Below are positions 7,807-17,456 of a stretch of DNA of 64,000 nucleotides, piece by piece. The notes below the pieces were generated by a model. That model was not told where the DNA came from. It was given only the letters and a program-made list of their open reading frames with translations, and made no database searches. Where the stretch lies: positions 1-64,000 of the forward strand of contig NZ_CVRR01000033.1 in NCBI RefSeq assembly GCF_001406815.1, given 5' to 3'. Each line of letters opens with the position of its first letter. Within the stretch, counting starts at the first letter, position 1. Source of the stretch: Roseburia faecis. GTDB taxonomy: Bacteria; Bacillota; Clostridia; Lachnospirales; Lachnospiraceae. A program made the translations under genes and the position numbers.

Positions 7807-9321
7807 ATGAAAAGACCTAAATATTTAGAGGAAATTTCCAAGGATTTAACACCAGACAGGTTTGGAATAACATTCAGTACAAATAGTAAAAATTATTTTT
7901 ATGACAGGGGTACCAATAAAGTTATTGAATGTAAAAAGTGGGAGCAAAATTTTATTTTTGATCTATTACAGGGGCATTCTTTACAAGAAATCGAAGATAA
8001 AGTATTGGCTACAGGTATTGAAGACAAGCAGTTGGAGCGTTTTTATTCAGAAATAGAATATGAAAATTTATTGAAAGCTCCAGTATATTCAAAAATTAAT
8101 AGTTTATCTGTTGAGGAATTAAAGGAGGGAGTAAATGGTTTATCACAATTGATTTTAGAATTGACTGAAAAATGTAATTTGAGATGTAAATATTGTATAT
8201 ATAATGAAGGGTATCAGCAATTTAGAAACTTTGATTATAAAAGTATGTCATGGGATACTGCTAAAAAAAGTATTGACTATGCATGTCTGCATTCAGGAGA
8301 TGAGGTTTCAATTACCTTTTATGGCGGAGAACCTTTATTGAATTATGATGTATTGAAAAAAAGTATAGAGTATAGCATTTCTAGCATGCCGGATAAAAAA
8401 CTAAGTTTTTCATTTACAACTAATTTGACATTAATGACTAAAGATAAGGCAGAGTTTTTTGCATCTCAAGATAATATTTATATTTTATGTAGCTTCGATG
8501 GACCAAAAGACATACATGATAAATTCCGTATAGGGGTTGATGGACAGGGGAGTTTTGATAAAGCTATAAGTGGCTTAAAGTGTTTGATAGAAGCATTTGG
8601 TGATAGAAGTAAAGAGTGTATAGGAATCAATGCTGTAATTTGTCCACCGTTTTGCTTTGAAAAATATGAAAAGGTCATGCGCTTTTTTAGAAATTTAAAT
8701 TGGTTGTCTGATGAATGCCAAATTAATTATGTATATGTTAGTGGTGGAACCTTGAATTTGACCGATGTCGAAAAAAGGGAAATTGAAAAGGAAAGTGAAA
8801 AATATACATATGAATTAATACAAGATTGGCAATTTTCATATAGAAATGATGAGGATATGAGCCAAATGGTTGATCAATATATAAAAACAGATTTACGGAG
8901 GATACATGAGAGATTAATTACATCAAAACCAATTGAGGTGTTGCCTTGTAATGGTTGTTGTATACCAGGAAGAAGAAGATTGTATATAACCGTAAGCGGA
9001 GAATTTCAAATATGCGAAAAAATGGGGAAATCCATTCCATTGGGTAACATAGAAAACGGTATTAATATTGAGCAGGTATATGAAAAATACATTAAAGAAT
9101 ATGAAGATAAATCACTTCCTGAATGTTCAAAATGCTGGGCATCAGCTTTATGCGGAATGTGTTATATTATGGCATATGATGAGAAGGGGATTAACATGGA
9201 AAAGAAAAGAATTTCTTGTTTAGGACAAAAAGCAGCAGCGTTGGATAATTTGAGAAAATATCATATCTTGTTAGAAGAACAACCAGAGAGAATAAGAAGA
9301 TTATTTGCAAATAAGGAATGA
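7807..9321 (+). CDS. Radical SAM/SPASM peptide maturase of a RiPP cluster
   Basis: 504-residue enzyme. Residues 1-110 form an N-terminal domain that probably binds the leader peptide. The radical SAM core starts at about 115 with Cys123-x3-Cys127-x2-Cys130 (CNLRCKYC), followed by the GGEPLL motif. The C-terminal SPASM region has Cys clusters CNGCC, CEK, CSKCWASALCGMC and a final CLG, which should bind auxiliary iron-sulfur clusters. Enzymes of this layout form thioether (sactipeptide or ranthipeptide) bonds in cysteine-rich peptides. ATG 7807 is preferred over 7741 because GAGG lies about 9 bp upstream and family members begin near here. The substrate is the five-Cys peptide encoded 63 bp downstream. 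Confidence 0.9.
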   Translation: MKRPKYLEEISKDLTPDRFGITFSTNSKNYFYDRGTNKVIECKKWEQNFIFDLLQGHSLQEIEDKVLATGIEDKQLERFYSEIEYENLLKAPVYSKINSLSVEELKEGVNGLSQLILELTEKCNLRCKYCIYNEGYQQFRNFDYKSMSWDTAKKSIDYACLHSGDEVSITFYGGEPLLNYDVLKKSIEYSISSMPDKKLSFSFTTNLTLMTKDKAEFFASQDNIYILCSFDGPKDIHDKFRIGVDGQGSFDKAISGLKCLIEAFGDRSKECIGINAVICPPFCFEKYEKVMRFFRNLNWLSDECQINYVYVSGGTLNLTDVEKREIEKESEKYTYELIQDWQFSYRNDEDMSQMVDQYIKTDLRRIHERLITSKPIEVLPCNGCCIPGRRRLYITVSGEFQICEKMGKSIPLGNIENGINIEQVYEKYIKEYEDKSLPECSKCWASALCGMCYIMAYDEKGINMEKKRISCLGQKAAALDNLRKYHILLEEQPERIRRLFANKE

Positions 9322-9384
9322 ATCAAGTATAAGTTAATCTTATATTTCTTATATTTGAAATATTTGAGAAAGGAGGAAAAAATC

Positions 9385-9594
9385 ATGAGAGTAGTCAATC
9401 CAATAGGGAAGAATGTAGTCGATTTTAATTCTGAAGTCAACTACACAGATTTGCTGCGTGCGGGTTGCATTTGCTCCGGTTCAAGTGCAGTTTCTAATAA
9501 GGAAGCAAAGTATGACGGAGATCCGTGCAACTGCTATTGCGCTGGCGATGACAAGAACCGTCAGGCAAATGACACAAAGGCGTACGTCCATTAA
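9385..9594 (+). CDS. Cysteine-rich RiPP precursor peptide
   Basis: 69 residues with a strong ribosome binding site (AAAGGAGG). Residues 1-27 (MRVVNPIGKNVVDFNSEVNY...) are the likely leader. The core has Cys28-Ile-Cys30, a 17-residue polar loop, then Cys48-Asn-Cys50-Tyr-Cys52, and a charged DKNRQANDTKAYVH tail. Five Cys in CxC and CxCxC groups next to a radical SAM/SPASM enzyme indicate a thioether-bridged peptide. The gene is clearly richer in G+C than the AT-rich maturase and transporter around it. Activity (bacteriocin or signal) cannot be read from the sequence. Confidence 0.85.
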   Translation: MRVVNPIGKNVVDFNSEVNYTDLLRAGCICSGSSAVSNKEAKYDGDPCNCYCAGDDKNRQANDTKAYVH

Positions 9595-9623
9595 TAGCAA
9601 GGAATGTACATCCTAAAGTATCG

Positions 9624-9654
9624 AAACTGTCATAGATAACATCTGTGGCAGTTT
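9624..9654 (+). terminator. Hairpin after the precursor gene (attenuator)
   Basis: AAACTGTCA (9624-9632) pairs with TGGCAGTTT (9646-9654) with one G-T, followed by TGACTATTTT. A weak terminator at this place would give more precursor than exporter message, which is common in RiPP operons. Confidence 0.5.
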
Positions 9655-9786
9655 TGACTATTTTAAGATATGCTTATTACGCAATCTGCAAATTTGAATA
9701 AGATATAATATAGTATTTGTGACAGTTAATGTTAAACATAGATTGGTTATTATATATATCAGGGCATTTTAAACAGGAGAAATAAT

Positions 9787-11607
9787 ATGCTTGCAAAAAT
9801 AAAAAGGGAGTCTAAAAAAGGTAAAGAGAGTTTATCGAAGCTTATTCACATAATGGTAAAAACATATATACTTATTTGGGATGGTTCAAAAAAATACATG
9901 TTTTTATCTTTTGCGTTTACTATTTTTAGCGGAATACTTGTTCCCGTAACTAGTATTATATGGGGAAGGTTTATTAACGCTGTTACAGATGCTTTAGCCA
10001 ATAATGAAATATCTAATGCAATATATTGGATGATATTATCAGTATCAATTAATATTATAATTGGAACTATTGGTTATATAAAACATTATTTATCTTATAT
10101 GGAAGCACAATGTATGAATCGCTATATTTCAAAAATTTTATTTGATAAAATGAGAAGGGTAAAAGTATCAGCGTTTGATGATAGCAATTTTTATAATTAT
10201 GTGCAAAAAATAAATAATGAGTCTGTCACAAGAACATCTTCTATAATGCAAACATCTTTAAAGTGCGTTGAAAGTATCGTATCTATAATTAGCACGCTTG
10301 TAATTTTTATCAAATTTGATTTCGGTATTATTATTTATTGTTTTTTATCTTGCCTTCCTGTGTTGTACATTAATATGAAAATTGCAAAGAAACAATATGA
10401 TGTGTACAATCATCGTTTTGAAAAGCTGAGATACATAATTAATTTAAAAAATATTTTTACAAGATATGAGTGTGTAAAAGAATTGAAAGTATACCGATTA
10501 CATGAATTTATAAGTAATAAAATATTAAACTATAATGACAAATTCATAAATGAAGATAAAAAAATAAGATCACGATTTACGATAGAGAATGCAATAGCTG
10601 ATGGTGTAAAAAATGTTTTATCTGGGGCGTTGAAATTTTTGGTTTTAATTAAAACGATAGCAAATAGGCTTCAGATTGGTCAATTTGTTACTTATATTCA
10701 ATTGCTTGATCAATTACAGGTTGACATATCAATTTTATTTAATGTTGTGCAATCTTTTTTTGAAGATGGATTATATATTGATGATTTATATAGATTTTTG
10801 GATGATCTTAATATTGAAGAAAAAAAAGGAGGGATAAATTTAATTGGCGGTATACAAACAATAGAGTTTATAAATGTCAGCTTTAAATATCCGGGATTAG
10901 AAAGGTGGGCTCTAAAAAATATAAGTACTAAGTTTTGCCAAGGAGATTTTTATGCTTTAGTTGGAATAAATGGAGCAGGAAAAACAACATTCATAAAGTT
11001 AATTCTAGGATTATATGAACCGACAGAGGGAAGGATTCTAGTTAATGGCATAGATTTGAATCAATTAAATAAAGAATCTTATTTTAAAATGTTTGCAACG
11101 GTGTTCCAGGACTTTATCAAGTACCCATTTAATGTGTACGAGAATATTGGAATAGGATTGATAGAAAATATTGATAACTGTGAGGAAATAGAACAGGCTG
11201 GAATATTGTCAGATATAGATTCGATAATTCAAAGATTACCTTCTAAATACAACACCAAATTACTGAGGGAATGGAACGAAGCGGTTGATTTATCGCATGG
11301 TCAATGGCAAAGAATTGCTTTAAGTAGGGCTTTTTTTAATAAAAATGCAAATGTTGTAATTTTGGATGAACCTTCCTCCGCTCTTGATCCGGAAGCAGAA
11401 TATAACATATTCAGAAAATTTGAAGAAATTTCGGAACACAAGATGAGAATCGTAATTTCGCACAGGTTATCTAATATAAAAAAAGCAACATGTATTATTT
11501 TGTTAAAAGATGGAGAAATAGTAGGAAAAGGTGATCATCAGGACTTATATGATAAAAATGAAGATTACCAAAAATTGTATGACATGCAGGCGGAAGGATA
11601 TGTATAA
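9787..11607 (+). CDS. ABC exporter (fused permease-ATPase) of the RiPP cluster
   Basis: 606 residues. An N-terminal six-helix permease (about 30-320) is followed by an ATPase with Walker A GINGAGKTT, the Q loop in FQDFIKYPF, the signature LSHGQWQRIALSRA, Walker B VVILDEPSSALD and the switch His in ISHRLSN. Subfamily: bacteriocin/lantibiotic exporters. There is no N-terminal C39 peptidase domain, so leader removal must be done by another protein; the M16 peptidase encoded next is the candidate. ATG 9787 has AGGAGA upstream. Very AT-rich codon use, like the maturase. Confidence 0.9.
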   Translation: MLAKIKRESKKGKESLSKLIHIMVKTYILIWDGSKKYMFLSFAFTIFSGILVPVTSIIWGRFINAVTDALANNEISNAIYWMILSVSINIIIGTIGYIKHYLSYMEAQCMNRYISKILFDKMRRVKVSAFDDSNFYNYVQKINNESVTRTSSIMQTSLKCVESIVSIISTLVIFIKFDFGIIIYCFLSCLPVLYINMKIAKKQYDVYNHRFEKLRYIINLKNIFTRYECVKELKVYRLHEFISNKILNYNDKFINEDKKIRSRFTIENAIADGVKNVLSGALKFLVLIKTIANRLQIGQFVTYIQLLDQLQVDISILFNVVQSFFEDGLYIDDLYRFLDDLNIEEKKGGINLIGGIQTIEFINVSFKYPGLERWALKNISTKFCQGDFYALVGINGAGKTTFIKLILGLYEPTEGRILVNGIDLNQLNKESYFKMFATVFQDFIKYPFNVYENIGIGLIENIDNCEEIEQAGILSDIDSIIQRLPSKYNTKLLREWNEAVDLSHGQWQRIALSRAFFNKNANVVILDEPSSALDPEAEYNIFRKFEEISEHKMRIVISHRLSNIKKATCIILLKDGEIVGKGDHQDLYDKNEDYQKLYDMQAEGYV

Positions 11608-11651
11608 TATTAGCTATTAGATTTCCTAAAACGCATGATATGAGGTTAGGT

Positions 11652-12767
11652 ATGAAAATAGAATATATAGGTATTTCAGATGAGAGAAAAGAAGAAGCAC
11701 AAATAAGGTTATGTATAAAATCGGGATCTGCAAATGATGTTGCTGGAAAAGAGGGAACGGCACATTTGTTAGAACATATAAATTTGCTGTTTGATAAATT
11801 GGGAAAGTATGGAAGTAGGAACGATCTTAAGGCAACAGGTTATACCGATTTTTTTAATACAACATACGTTTTTGATACCGTTGATGATGCAATTCATATT
11901 TATCGTGTCTTCGAGATAATAAATCGAATTATTGATGGATGGTTTATAAATCAATATGATATCAATTTAGCTAAGCAGGATATAAAAAAAGAAATTAGTG
12001 AAATTGATGTAAACCCAATTGTTAAAAAAATCATAGAAGGTTCTCAATTAGAAAGAAAAGATCCAAGAAATAAACAAGTAAATGTTGACAATATAACAAT
12101 AGATGATATTTACCAATATCTACATAAAAATTACGAAAAAAATAACTGCTTAATTCTTATAGAGAGTGGTTTGCCTAGACAAGAAATTGAGGAAGGCGCT
12201 GAATTACTATTCCCTTGTAGAGAAGATGCAGTAAAAGACAATAGTATATTTTTAAATTGGAATGATTTCAATTATAAAGAAAGTAAAAATGTAAAAGGAA
12301 TTATTTTTAAACTAAAAAAAACAACGGAACAATATGGGAATGGTTTTTGGGAAGTGAAATGGATTCAATGGATATTAGAACAATGTTTTATAGATATGTG
12401 TAAAGGCACGCCAGATGGAGTAGAGATATCTGAGATGTTATTTTCTCCTTATGAATTTCTATTTGGAATTTTTGATGATTCAATTTATTGGAATGAAAAT
12501 ATTAAAGAAAAGATAGGAGGTATGTTAAAAGGATGTTTAGACAAAAAGACAAAAGATAGTTGTTATCAAATACTAATTAGCAGAGCAAAAAGTGATAGAA
12601 TTTTAAATCAAATATTAGTGCGTGAAAAAGAGTATATATATAATCGAAAATTGATATTGAATGACTGGGATGATGTATTTCAGCAGATAAATGAAATGAA
12701 TATACATAAAATGATAAAATATTTTGAAGAGATATTATATAATGAAAACATACTGCTGTTAGATTGA
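11652..12767 (+). CDS. M16-family zinc peptidase of the RiPP cluster
   Basis: 371 residues. The inverted zinc motif HxxEH is present as His38-Leu-Leu-Glu41-His42, and Glu117 lies at the distance (about 75 residues) expected for the third zinc ligand of pitrilysin-type peptidases. Only one M16 half is present, with a poorly conserved C-terminal part. M16 proteins act in sactipeptide clusters such as subtilosin (AlbE/AlbF), where they process the modified peptide. ATG 11652 is preferred to ATG 11640 since GAGG falls 6 bp upstream. It lies 44 bp after the exporter in the same operon. Confidence 0.85.
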   Translation: MKIEYIGISDERKEEAQIRLCIKSGSANDVAGKEGTAHLLEHINLLFDKLGKYGSRNDLKATGYTDFFNTTYVFDTVDDAIHIYRVFEIINRIIDGWFINQYDINLAKQDIKKEISEIDVNPIVKKIIEGSQLERKDPRNKQVNVDNITIDDIYQYLHKNYEKNNCLILIESGLPRQEIEEGAELLFPCREDAVKDNSIFLNWNDFNYKESKNVKGIIFKLKKTTEQYGNGFWEVKWIQWILEQCFIDMCKGTPDGVEISEMLFSPYEFLFGIFDDSIYWNENIKEKIGGMLKGCLDKKTKDSCYQILISRAKSDRILNQILVREKEYIYNRKLILNDWDDVFQQINEMNIHKMIKYFEEILYNENILLLD

Positions 12768-13088
12768 ATTTTATGTATTTTCAAAAATGTAATTTTTTAG
12801 GATATATTTTGACGAGTTTATGAAAAATGCAGGTCGTTTTAAGGAGGTTAAAAGTGACAAACATGATTTTTGCCTTTACTTATTTTGGCATGCAATATAA
12901 AGGAAAAGCATATATCGTGTCTTACAAAAAAGCTTCAATATTCTTTACAAAAAGCTTAATATTTCGATTTCTTATAAAAGGCCAGCTTTGAAAGGTAAAA
13001 ATAATTTACACTAAATTTATTGAGTTTAAAGCTTTTTCCTTTGCGATAAGGTACAATAAAAGAAAAACTTTGTCGCAGAGGAAGAAAA
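12768..13088. other. Intergenic stretch with IS left end
   Basis: 321 bp between the M16 peptidase and the IS transposase. Positions 12974-12982 are the left target duplication and 12983-13008 the left inverted repeat of the inserted IS. A sequence TAAGGAGGTTAAAAGTG at about 12840 looks like a ribosome binding site and GTG start, but the frame closes quickly. Confidence 0.6.
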
Positions 13089-14597
13089 ATGAGTAGAAAA
13101 CAGGAAAGAGCTAAGAAAAAATTGGAAAAGAATCCAATTGCTGAATGTAATAAGATTCAAAACAAGTATTATCCAGAGTTGTTTGCCAAATTTGCTGACG
13201 TGAATGATCCTCGAAATCAAAGTTATATTGATTATCCAGTCAGGGTCATGCTTGGAACTATGTACTACAAATGCATAGGTGGAATTTCAAGTATACAGGA
13301 AATGACACGGAAATTTAATGATGACGAAGTTGTAGAAAATCTATACTTGTTCATGGGCGAGACAAAGAAGGAGTATCTTCCTCATGGTGTTACAGAGAAT
13401 GAATTTTTGGCAAGACTGAACCCGGTGGAACTGGAAAAAATGCAGAAAGATATTGCTTATTCTATGATCCGCAGAAAAACATTTGATGGTGCCAGAGTGT
13501 TGAAAAAGTGGCAGATCATTATTGATGCCACGGAACTGGATGAGGGATATCAGAAAAAGAACGAATATTACCTGAGCCGCTGTTATAATCGTGGAGAAGC
13601 AGATGAATTTACGAGGTATCACAGAAGCGTACTTGAAGTAAAACTTTATCTTGGAAATAACCTTGTATGCAGTATAGCGTCTGAACCAATCCAGAATTCC
13701 GAGGAATATATCAATCAGAGTGAAGAAAAAGTAAAACAGGACTGTGAAAGCAAAGCATTTATCAGACTTGCAGAAAAGATAAAGAAACGGTTTCCGAGAC
13801 TTCCGGTCGTCATAACGGCAGATGGATTGTATGTTAGCCAGAAAGTTATACAGACCTGCACAGATAACGGCTGGGATTATATCGTCCGTTATAAAGAGGG
13901 AAGTGCATCATCCATAGCAAAAGAATATCAGTCATTGCCGGAAAAAGAAAAAATAGGTTCAGAAATAGAATATCAGAACCAGATCATATTCCAAAGCTTA
14001 GATGTAAATCTGATATATTATACAGAAAAGAAAATCAAGTCAGATGAGAAAGAACAAATAACAGAGTTTGCATGGATTACAAACATTACAATTACAAAAA
14101 GCAATGCCAGAAAAATAGTAAGTGCTGGAAGGAGCAGATGGAAAATAGAAAATCAAGGATTTAACAGGCAGAAACATTGGCAGGGAAATATAGAGCATGC
14201 ATGCAGCTGGAATGAACAGGCACAAAAGAATCATTACCTGATGGAACAGATAGCAGATTTCATAAAGCAGCTGTATGAGTATTATTATTTGGAAAAAAAT
14301 GAAATAAAAAAACTGCAAAAAAATATATCTCCTGAATTGTTAGCCAGCTTTGGACGGCAACTAACGAAACCAGAAGATATAAAAGCTGAGCTGCATAGCG
14401 CAGTTCTAAACTGATTTAATTTTAGCAAAGAAGGTGAGGTCTGCCAAGAGGAAAATACAAATTTATACACATTTTTTTCATAGAGGAATAAGTGTGATCA
14501 TTCAATGTTGATAACTTCCTTGAATTTATAATAAATGTATAAACATGTGTATCTTCCAAATTGGCAGGCTAAAAATTAAATTTACCTTTCAAAGCTG
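12983..14597 (+). mobile_element. Complete IS with inverted repeats and 9-bp target duplication
   Basis: 1615 bp. The ends are inverted repeats CAGCTTTGAAAGGTAAA (left from 12983; right complement ending at 14597), extended imperfectly by TAATTT. Both sides are flanked by the direct repeat ATAAAAGGC (12974-12982 and 14598-14606), the target duplication. It carries one DDE transposase gene. Intact ends and duplication indicate a recent insertion between the RiPP cluster and vanZ. Confidence 0.93.
13089..14414 (+). CDS. DDE transposase (IS4-like/ISNCY-type)
   Basis: 441-residue transposase of the complete IS 12983-14597. Acidic residues in the expected order: IIIDATELDEG (first Asp), VITADGLY (second Asp) and RSRWKIENQGFN (Glu), the last within a Y/R-x-x-W-x-I-E motif like that of IS4-type enzymes. 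The N-terminal 130 residues are basic and should bind the inverted repeats. GAGGAAGAAAA precedes the ATG. The coding sequence appears intact. The exact IS family assignment is uncertain. Confidence 0.85.
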   Translation: MSRKQERAKKKLEKNPIAECNKIQNKYYPELFAKFADVNDPRNQSYIDYPVRVMLGTMYYKCIGGISSIQEMTRKFNDDEVVENLYLFMGETKKEYLPHGVTENEFLARLNPVELEKMQKDIAYSMIRRKTFDGARVLKKWQIIIDATELDEGYQKKNEYYLSRCYNRGEADEFTRYHRSVLEVKLYLGNNLVCSIASEPIQNSEEYINQSEEKVKQDCESKAFIRLAEKIKKRFPRLPVVITADGLYVSQKVIQTCTDNGWDYIVRYKEGSASSIAKEYQSLPEKEKIGSEIEYQNQIIFQSLDVNLIYYTEKKIKSDEKEQITEFAWITNITITKSNARKIVSAGRSRWKIENQGFNRQKHWQGNIEHACSWNEQAQKNHYLMEQIADFIKQLYEYYYLEKNEIKKLQKNISPELLASFGRQLTKPEDIKAELHSAVLN

Positions 14598-14676
14598 ATA
14601 AAAGGCTTAACTAGTAGAAAATTGAAGTGATATATGCTACAATGTATACTAATAGCATGTTATGGAGGATAAAAAG

Positions 14677-15276
14677 ATGTATCGAATTTTTTTTATTTTA
14701 TTGGATATCATAGTTGTGGCAATTTTTACGGTTCCAATAGGATTTTTTTTCCAACATTTTTTCACTGAGAGAACAAAAAAAAGGAAATTAATTTTTATAT
14801 TATTTTCATTATATTTGATAGCAGTATTTTCTGCTGTAGGTATTCCTGATATAAGATCGCTAGTATTTGACCCTTCTCTTAACATAATACCGATAATAGA
14901 TATTACTAATAGTCCTATTTCATATATTAGAAATGAACTTTTAAATATTTTACTTTTTGTACCGTTAGGTATTTTCCTTCCTGTGATTTGGAGTCAAGAT
15001 TTATTTACATTAAAGCGTACGGTTGTATTTGGGCTGGGATTATCATTTTTGATAGAAGTTTCGCAATTGTTTACTTTCCGACTGACAGATATTGATGATA
15101 TAATAACAAATGTATTAGGAACAGCATTAGGATATTATTTGCTATTATATTGTAAAAAACATTGTAATATAAAAACAGATATAGTTGATGGGAAAATAAG
15201 CGCAAGGGTAGAACTATTTGTTTTGTTTTTTTATACTACACTGATAATGTTCTTTGTGAAACCGTATATTAGATAA
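14677..15276 (+). CDS. VanZ-family membrane protein
   Basis: 199-residue protein with five or so hydrophobic segments. The VanZ signature is visible: NELLNILLFVPLGIFLP and FLIEVSQLFTFRLTDIDDIITN with the conserved acidic cluster, then LGTALGYYL. VanZ proteins confer low-level teicoplanin resistance in Tn1546, but most family members have unknown roles. ATG 14677 is used because TGGAGGA (14663-14669) is 7 bp upstream; ATG 14662 lies before that site. The IS inserted just upstream may have separated this gene from its promoter. Confidence 0.85.
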   Translation: MYRIFFILLDIIVVAIFTVPIGFFFQHFFTERTKKRKLIFILFSLYLIAVFSAVGIPDIRSLVFDPSLNIIPIIDITNSPISYIRNELLNILLFVPLGIFLPVIWSQDLFTLKRTVVFGLGLSFLIEVSQLFTFRLTDIDDIITNVLGTALGYYLLLYCKKHCNIKTDIVDGKISARVELFVLFFYTTLIMFFVKPYIR

Positions 15277-15278
15277 AA

Positions 15279-15613
15279 TTATTTTAAATGGATATTTGTA
15301 AGAAAGTAGATGCCTCTTTCTATAGCGGTTCTGATTTTGTAAGTGCCATTCCATTCTTCAGTTCCACGAGTGGTTTTGGGATAAGCACGAAGATTCTTTC
15401 CCAGATAGACGTAGACCATCCGACCGCATGATGAAGAAGTACAAGGATTTTCACAATAGCAAAGTCTGTGATATTTTTCGGTGGTATCATCCCGAATCCA
15501 TTTGATTTTTGGACAGACGAATTTGTATGATGCCATTTTGATTTCAGCCGTTGTAGAATTTCCGATATTTTTATTTTTGGCGGTTTACACTTATTGTAGA
15601 CATCAAGTTGCAT
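15279..15613 (-). pseudogene. Decayed transposase remnant
   Basis: Two overlapping minus-strand frames (15320-15613 and 15279-15536) together show a broken transposase C-terminal part: a Cys-rich stretch (VCPKIKWIRDD, CYCENPCTSSSCG), then LRAYPKTTRGTEEWNGTYKIRTAIERG, the conserved E-W/Y-R-T-A-x-E-R of several DDE families. The frame changes near 15500 and the N-terminal part upstream (15614-15740) is scattered over frames. Non-functional. Confidence 0.65.
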
Positions 15614-15806
15614 AACTATAACCTTATTCCGTGAAACTTACCATAGTGTTACATCCCGTTTTTTCAGCAATAATACCTGCTGGAAACTGATTTTCGCAAT
15701 ACATTTTATTTCACCCACCAGGTTAAACAAAATTTTGTTTTTTTACTGTATCATCATGCATTATCCTGTATAATGAAAGTATCAAAAGACAGGCGGAGGC
15801 AGTGCA

Positions 15807-16073
15807 ATGAAGAAAATACACATTGAATTCAGCGATGAGCGGCTCATTACTCCCAGTGGTCTGGTATTCGTAGGGCAAATACTTGGAAAAAGCAGTTTTG
15901 TTAAAAAAATCAACCGTGCTCCAATTTCAAAAGATTATCTGCAGAAACAGATAAAAAATGGAGACGTGCTCCTCACCTATATTGGTATGCTCTGTCAGGG
16001 AAAACCCCAGTATGAGGCTGTCCGTGATAAGTATAATTTGCTTGGCAAAATGCAATTTTATATAGATAGGTAG
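15807..16073 (+). pseudogene. N-terminal fragment of an IS1380-type transposase
   Basis: 88 residues with a good ribosome binding site (GGCGGAGG). The sequence MKKIHIEFSDERLITPSGL, GQILGKSSFVKKIN, IKNGDVLLTYIGMLCQGKPQYEAV is the N-terminus of IS1380-family transposases, which are over 400 residues. The DDE core is missing, so this is a truncated copy. Family name from memory of the family. Confidence 0.7.
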
Positions 16074-16160
16074 TCATTTTGGATATGTGTATTGTGCCGC
16101 CTATTTATTTAGAAATACAAAAAATGTAGATGGTGTGAAATAGTAAATATTACCTACAAT

Positions 16161-16202
16161 AAAAACAGCCTGAAATAATTGTAAGAATTTCAGGCTGTTT
16201 TT
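16161..16202 (+). terminator. Intrinsic terminator
   Basis: 16-bp stem AAAAACAGCCTGAAAT (16161-16176) / ATTTCAGGCTGTTTTT (16187-16202). It works in both directions. It lies after the IS1380-type fragment. Confidence 0.85.
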
Positions 16203-16389
16203 GAGTCTGGTTTCAAGTCAGAGGATTTATTTTCTGGAATAAGCAATGACTCTGTTTTATAAGATGCTATACGTTACTGTTCAGACCACAATGTCATTTA
16301 GTTAGTGTTGTGTATCTAAAATGGTTAGATTTCCAATTAGGGTCTAACCATTTTTTATAAAATGGTTGACAAATACACTAAAATGTGCG

Positions 16390-16431
16390 GCCGCTCTCGT
16401 TATTATTTGTTTTTAAGGTAACGAGAGCGGC
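16390..16431 (+). repeat. Hairpin upstream of the left transposase
   Basis: 13-bp stem GCCGCTCTCGTTA (16390-16402) / TAACGAGAGCGGC (16419-16431), 44 bp before the transposase start. The same hairpin is at 21786-21828 in the right half. It may shield the transposase message from transcription entering from outside. Confidence 0.75.
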
Positions 16432-16475
16432 TCTTGAATTAGTAATATATCACTTTTTCAAGGAGGCACACCATT

Positions 16476-17456
16476 ATGATCCATCAAAAAATCAAAGATC
16501 TGTTTCAATCGTCTGTTGAACATATTTGTTCTGATATTTCAGATTATTCCGTTCATCCGGATATTGATTTCCAAAGAAACCAAAAGCTCTCAGCCCAAAA
16601 ACTTATCTCTTTTCTCGTTTCACAGGGGTCTTCATCCACAAAAGTTGAAATGCTGGACTTTTGGGGACTGGACGATTCTTCCCTGCCCACTTCTTCTGCG
16701 CTTAACCAGCAACGTCAAAAGCTAAAACCAGATGCCATGGAAGCTGTGTTCAGACATTTTAATTCATCTGTCATGGCATTGGTTCCCAATACTTTAAGTG
16801 ATGATAAATACCGTTTTCTCGCTGCTGATGGTTCGACCTGCACTTATTTCAGCACACCATGTTTCTCGTCCGCTGACTATTACTGCTCGCCGGGAAATTC
16901 TATCAGAGGGGTCTACAGCATGCATTTGAATGCTTTTTATGACCTTACAACACACACTTATACGGATGCCCTGATTCAACCGGTCCATTGTAAAAATGAA
17001 TTCAGTGCTTTCTGCGACATGGTTGACCGCCATGAAGTCATCGAAGGAAGAAAAAACATTTATATTGGTGACCGTGGCTATTGTTCTTACAACAATATGG
17101 CACATGTGCTGGAACAAAATCAGTTCTTTCTGTTCCGTACCAAAGATATCCACTCCAAAGGTCTGGTTGGTAATTTTGACTTCCCAGAAGAAGAAGCTTT
17201 TGATATTGATGTCAAAGTTACCCTGGTCCGAAGCCATTCCAGGAAAATCCCGGTCAATCCTGGCACATACAGACGATTTGTGGATCGGGCGTCTACGTTT
17301 GATTATATCGCTTATGGCAGTTCTGACACCTATGAGCTTGCATTTCGGATTATAAGATTTCCTCTCAGCGAGTCAGCCTGTGAATGCATCATTACGAATC
17401 TGCCACGTGATGAATTTCCACCGGAACGCATCAAAAAGTTGTATCATGCCAGATGG
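16476..17456 (+). pseudogene. IS4-like transposase, left half, C-terminus lost
   Basis: The reading frame starts with AAGGAGGCACACC before ATG 16476 and encodes about 327 authentic residues. The first Asp lies in FLAADGST and the second in YIGDRGY. The protein matches the IS4 pattern up to KLYHARW (TGG ending at 17456); then the transposon begins and the frame runs on into unrelated sequence to 17561. The catalytic Glu and the YREK region are missing, so it cannot transpose. Confidence 0.85.

Larger units (their letters stand above)
16074..16475. other. Intergenic stretch with terminator and IS4-type left end
   Basis: 402 bp. It holds a terminator (16161-16202), the left end of the IS4-like element starting near 16273 (GTTACTGTTCAGACC), and a 13-bp hairpin (16390-16431) immediately ahead of the transposase gene. 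Confidence 0.7.
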
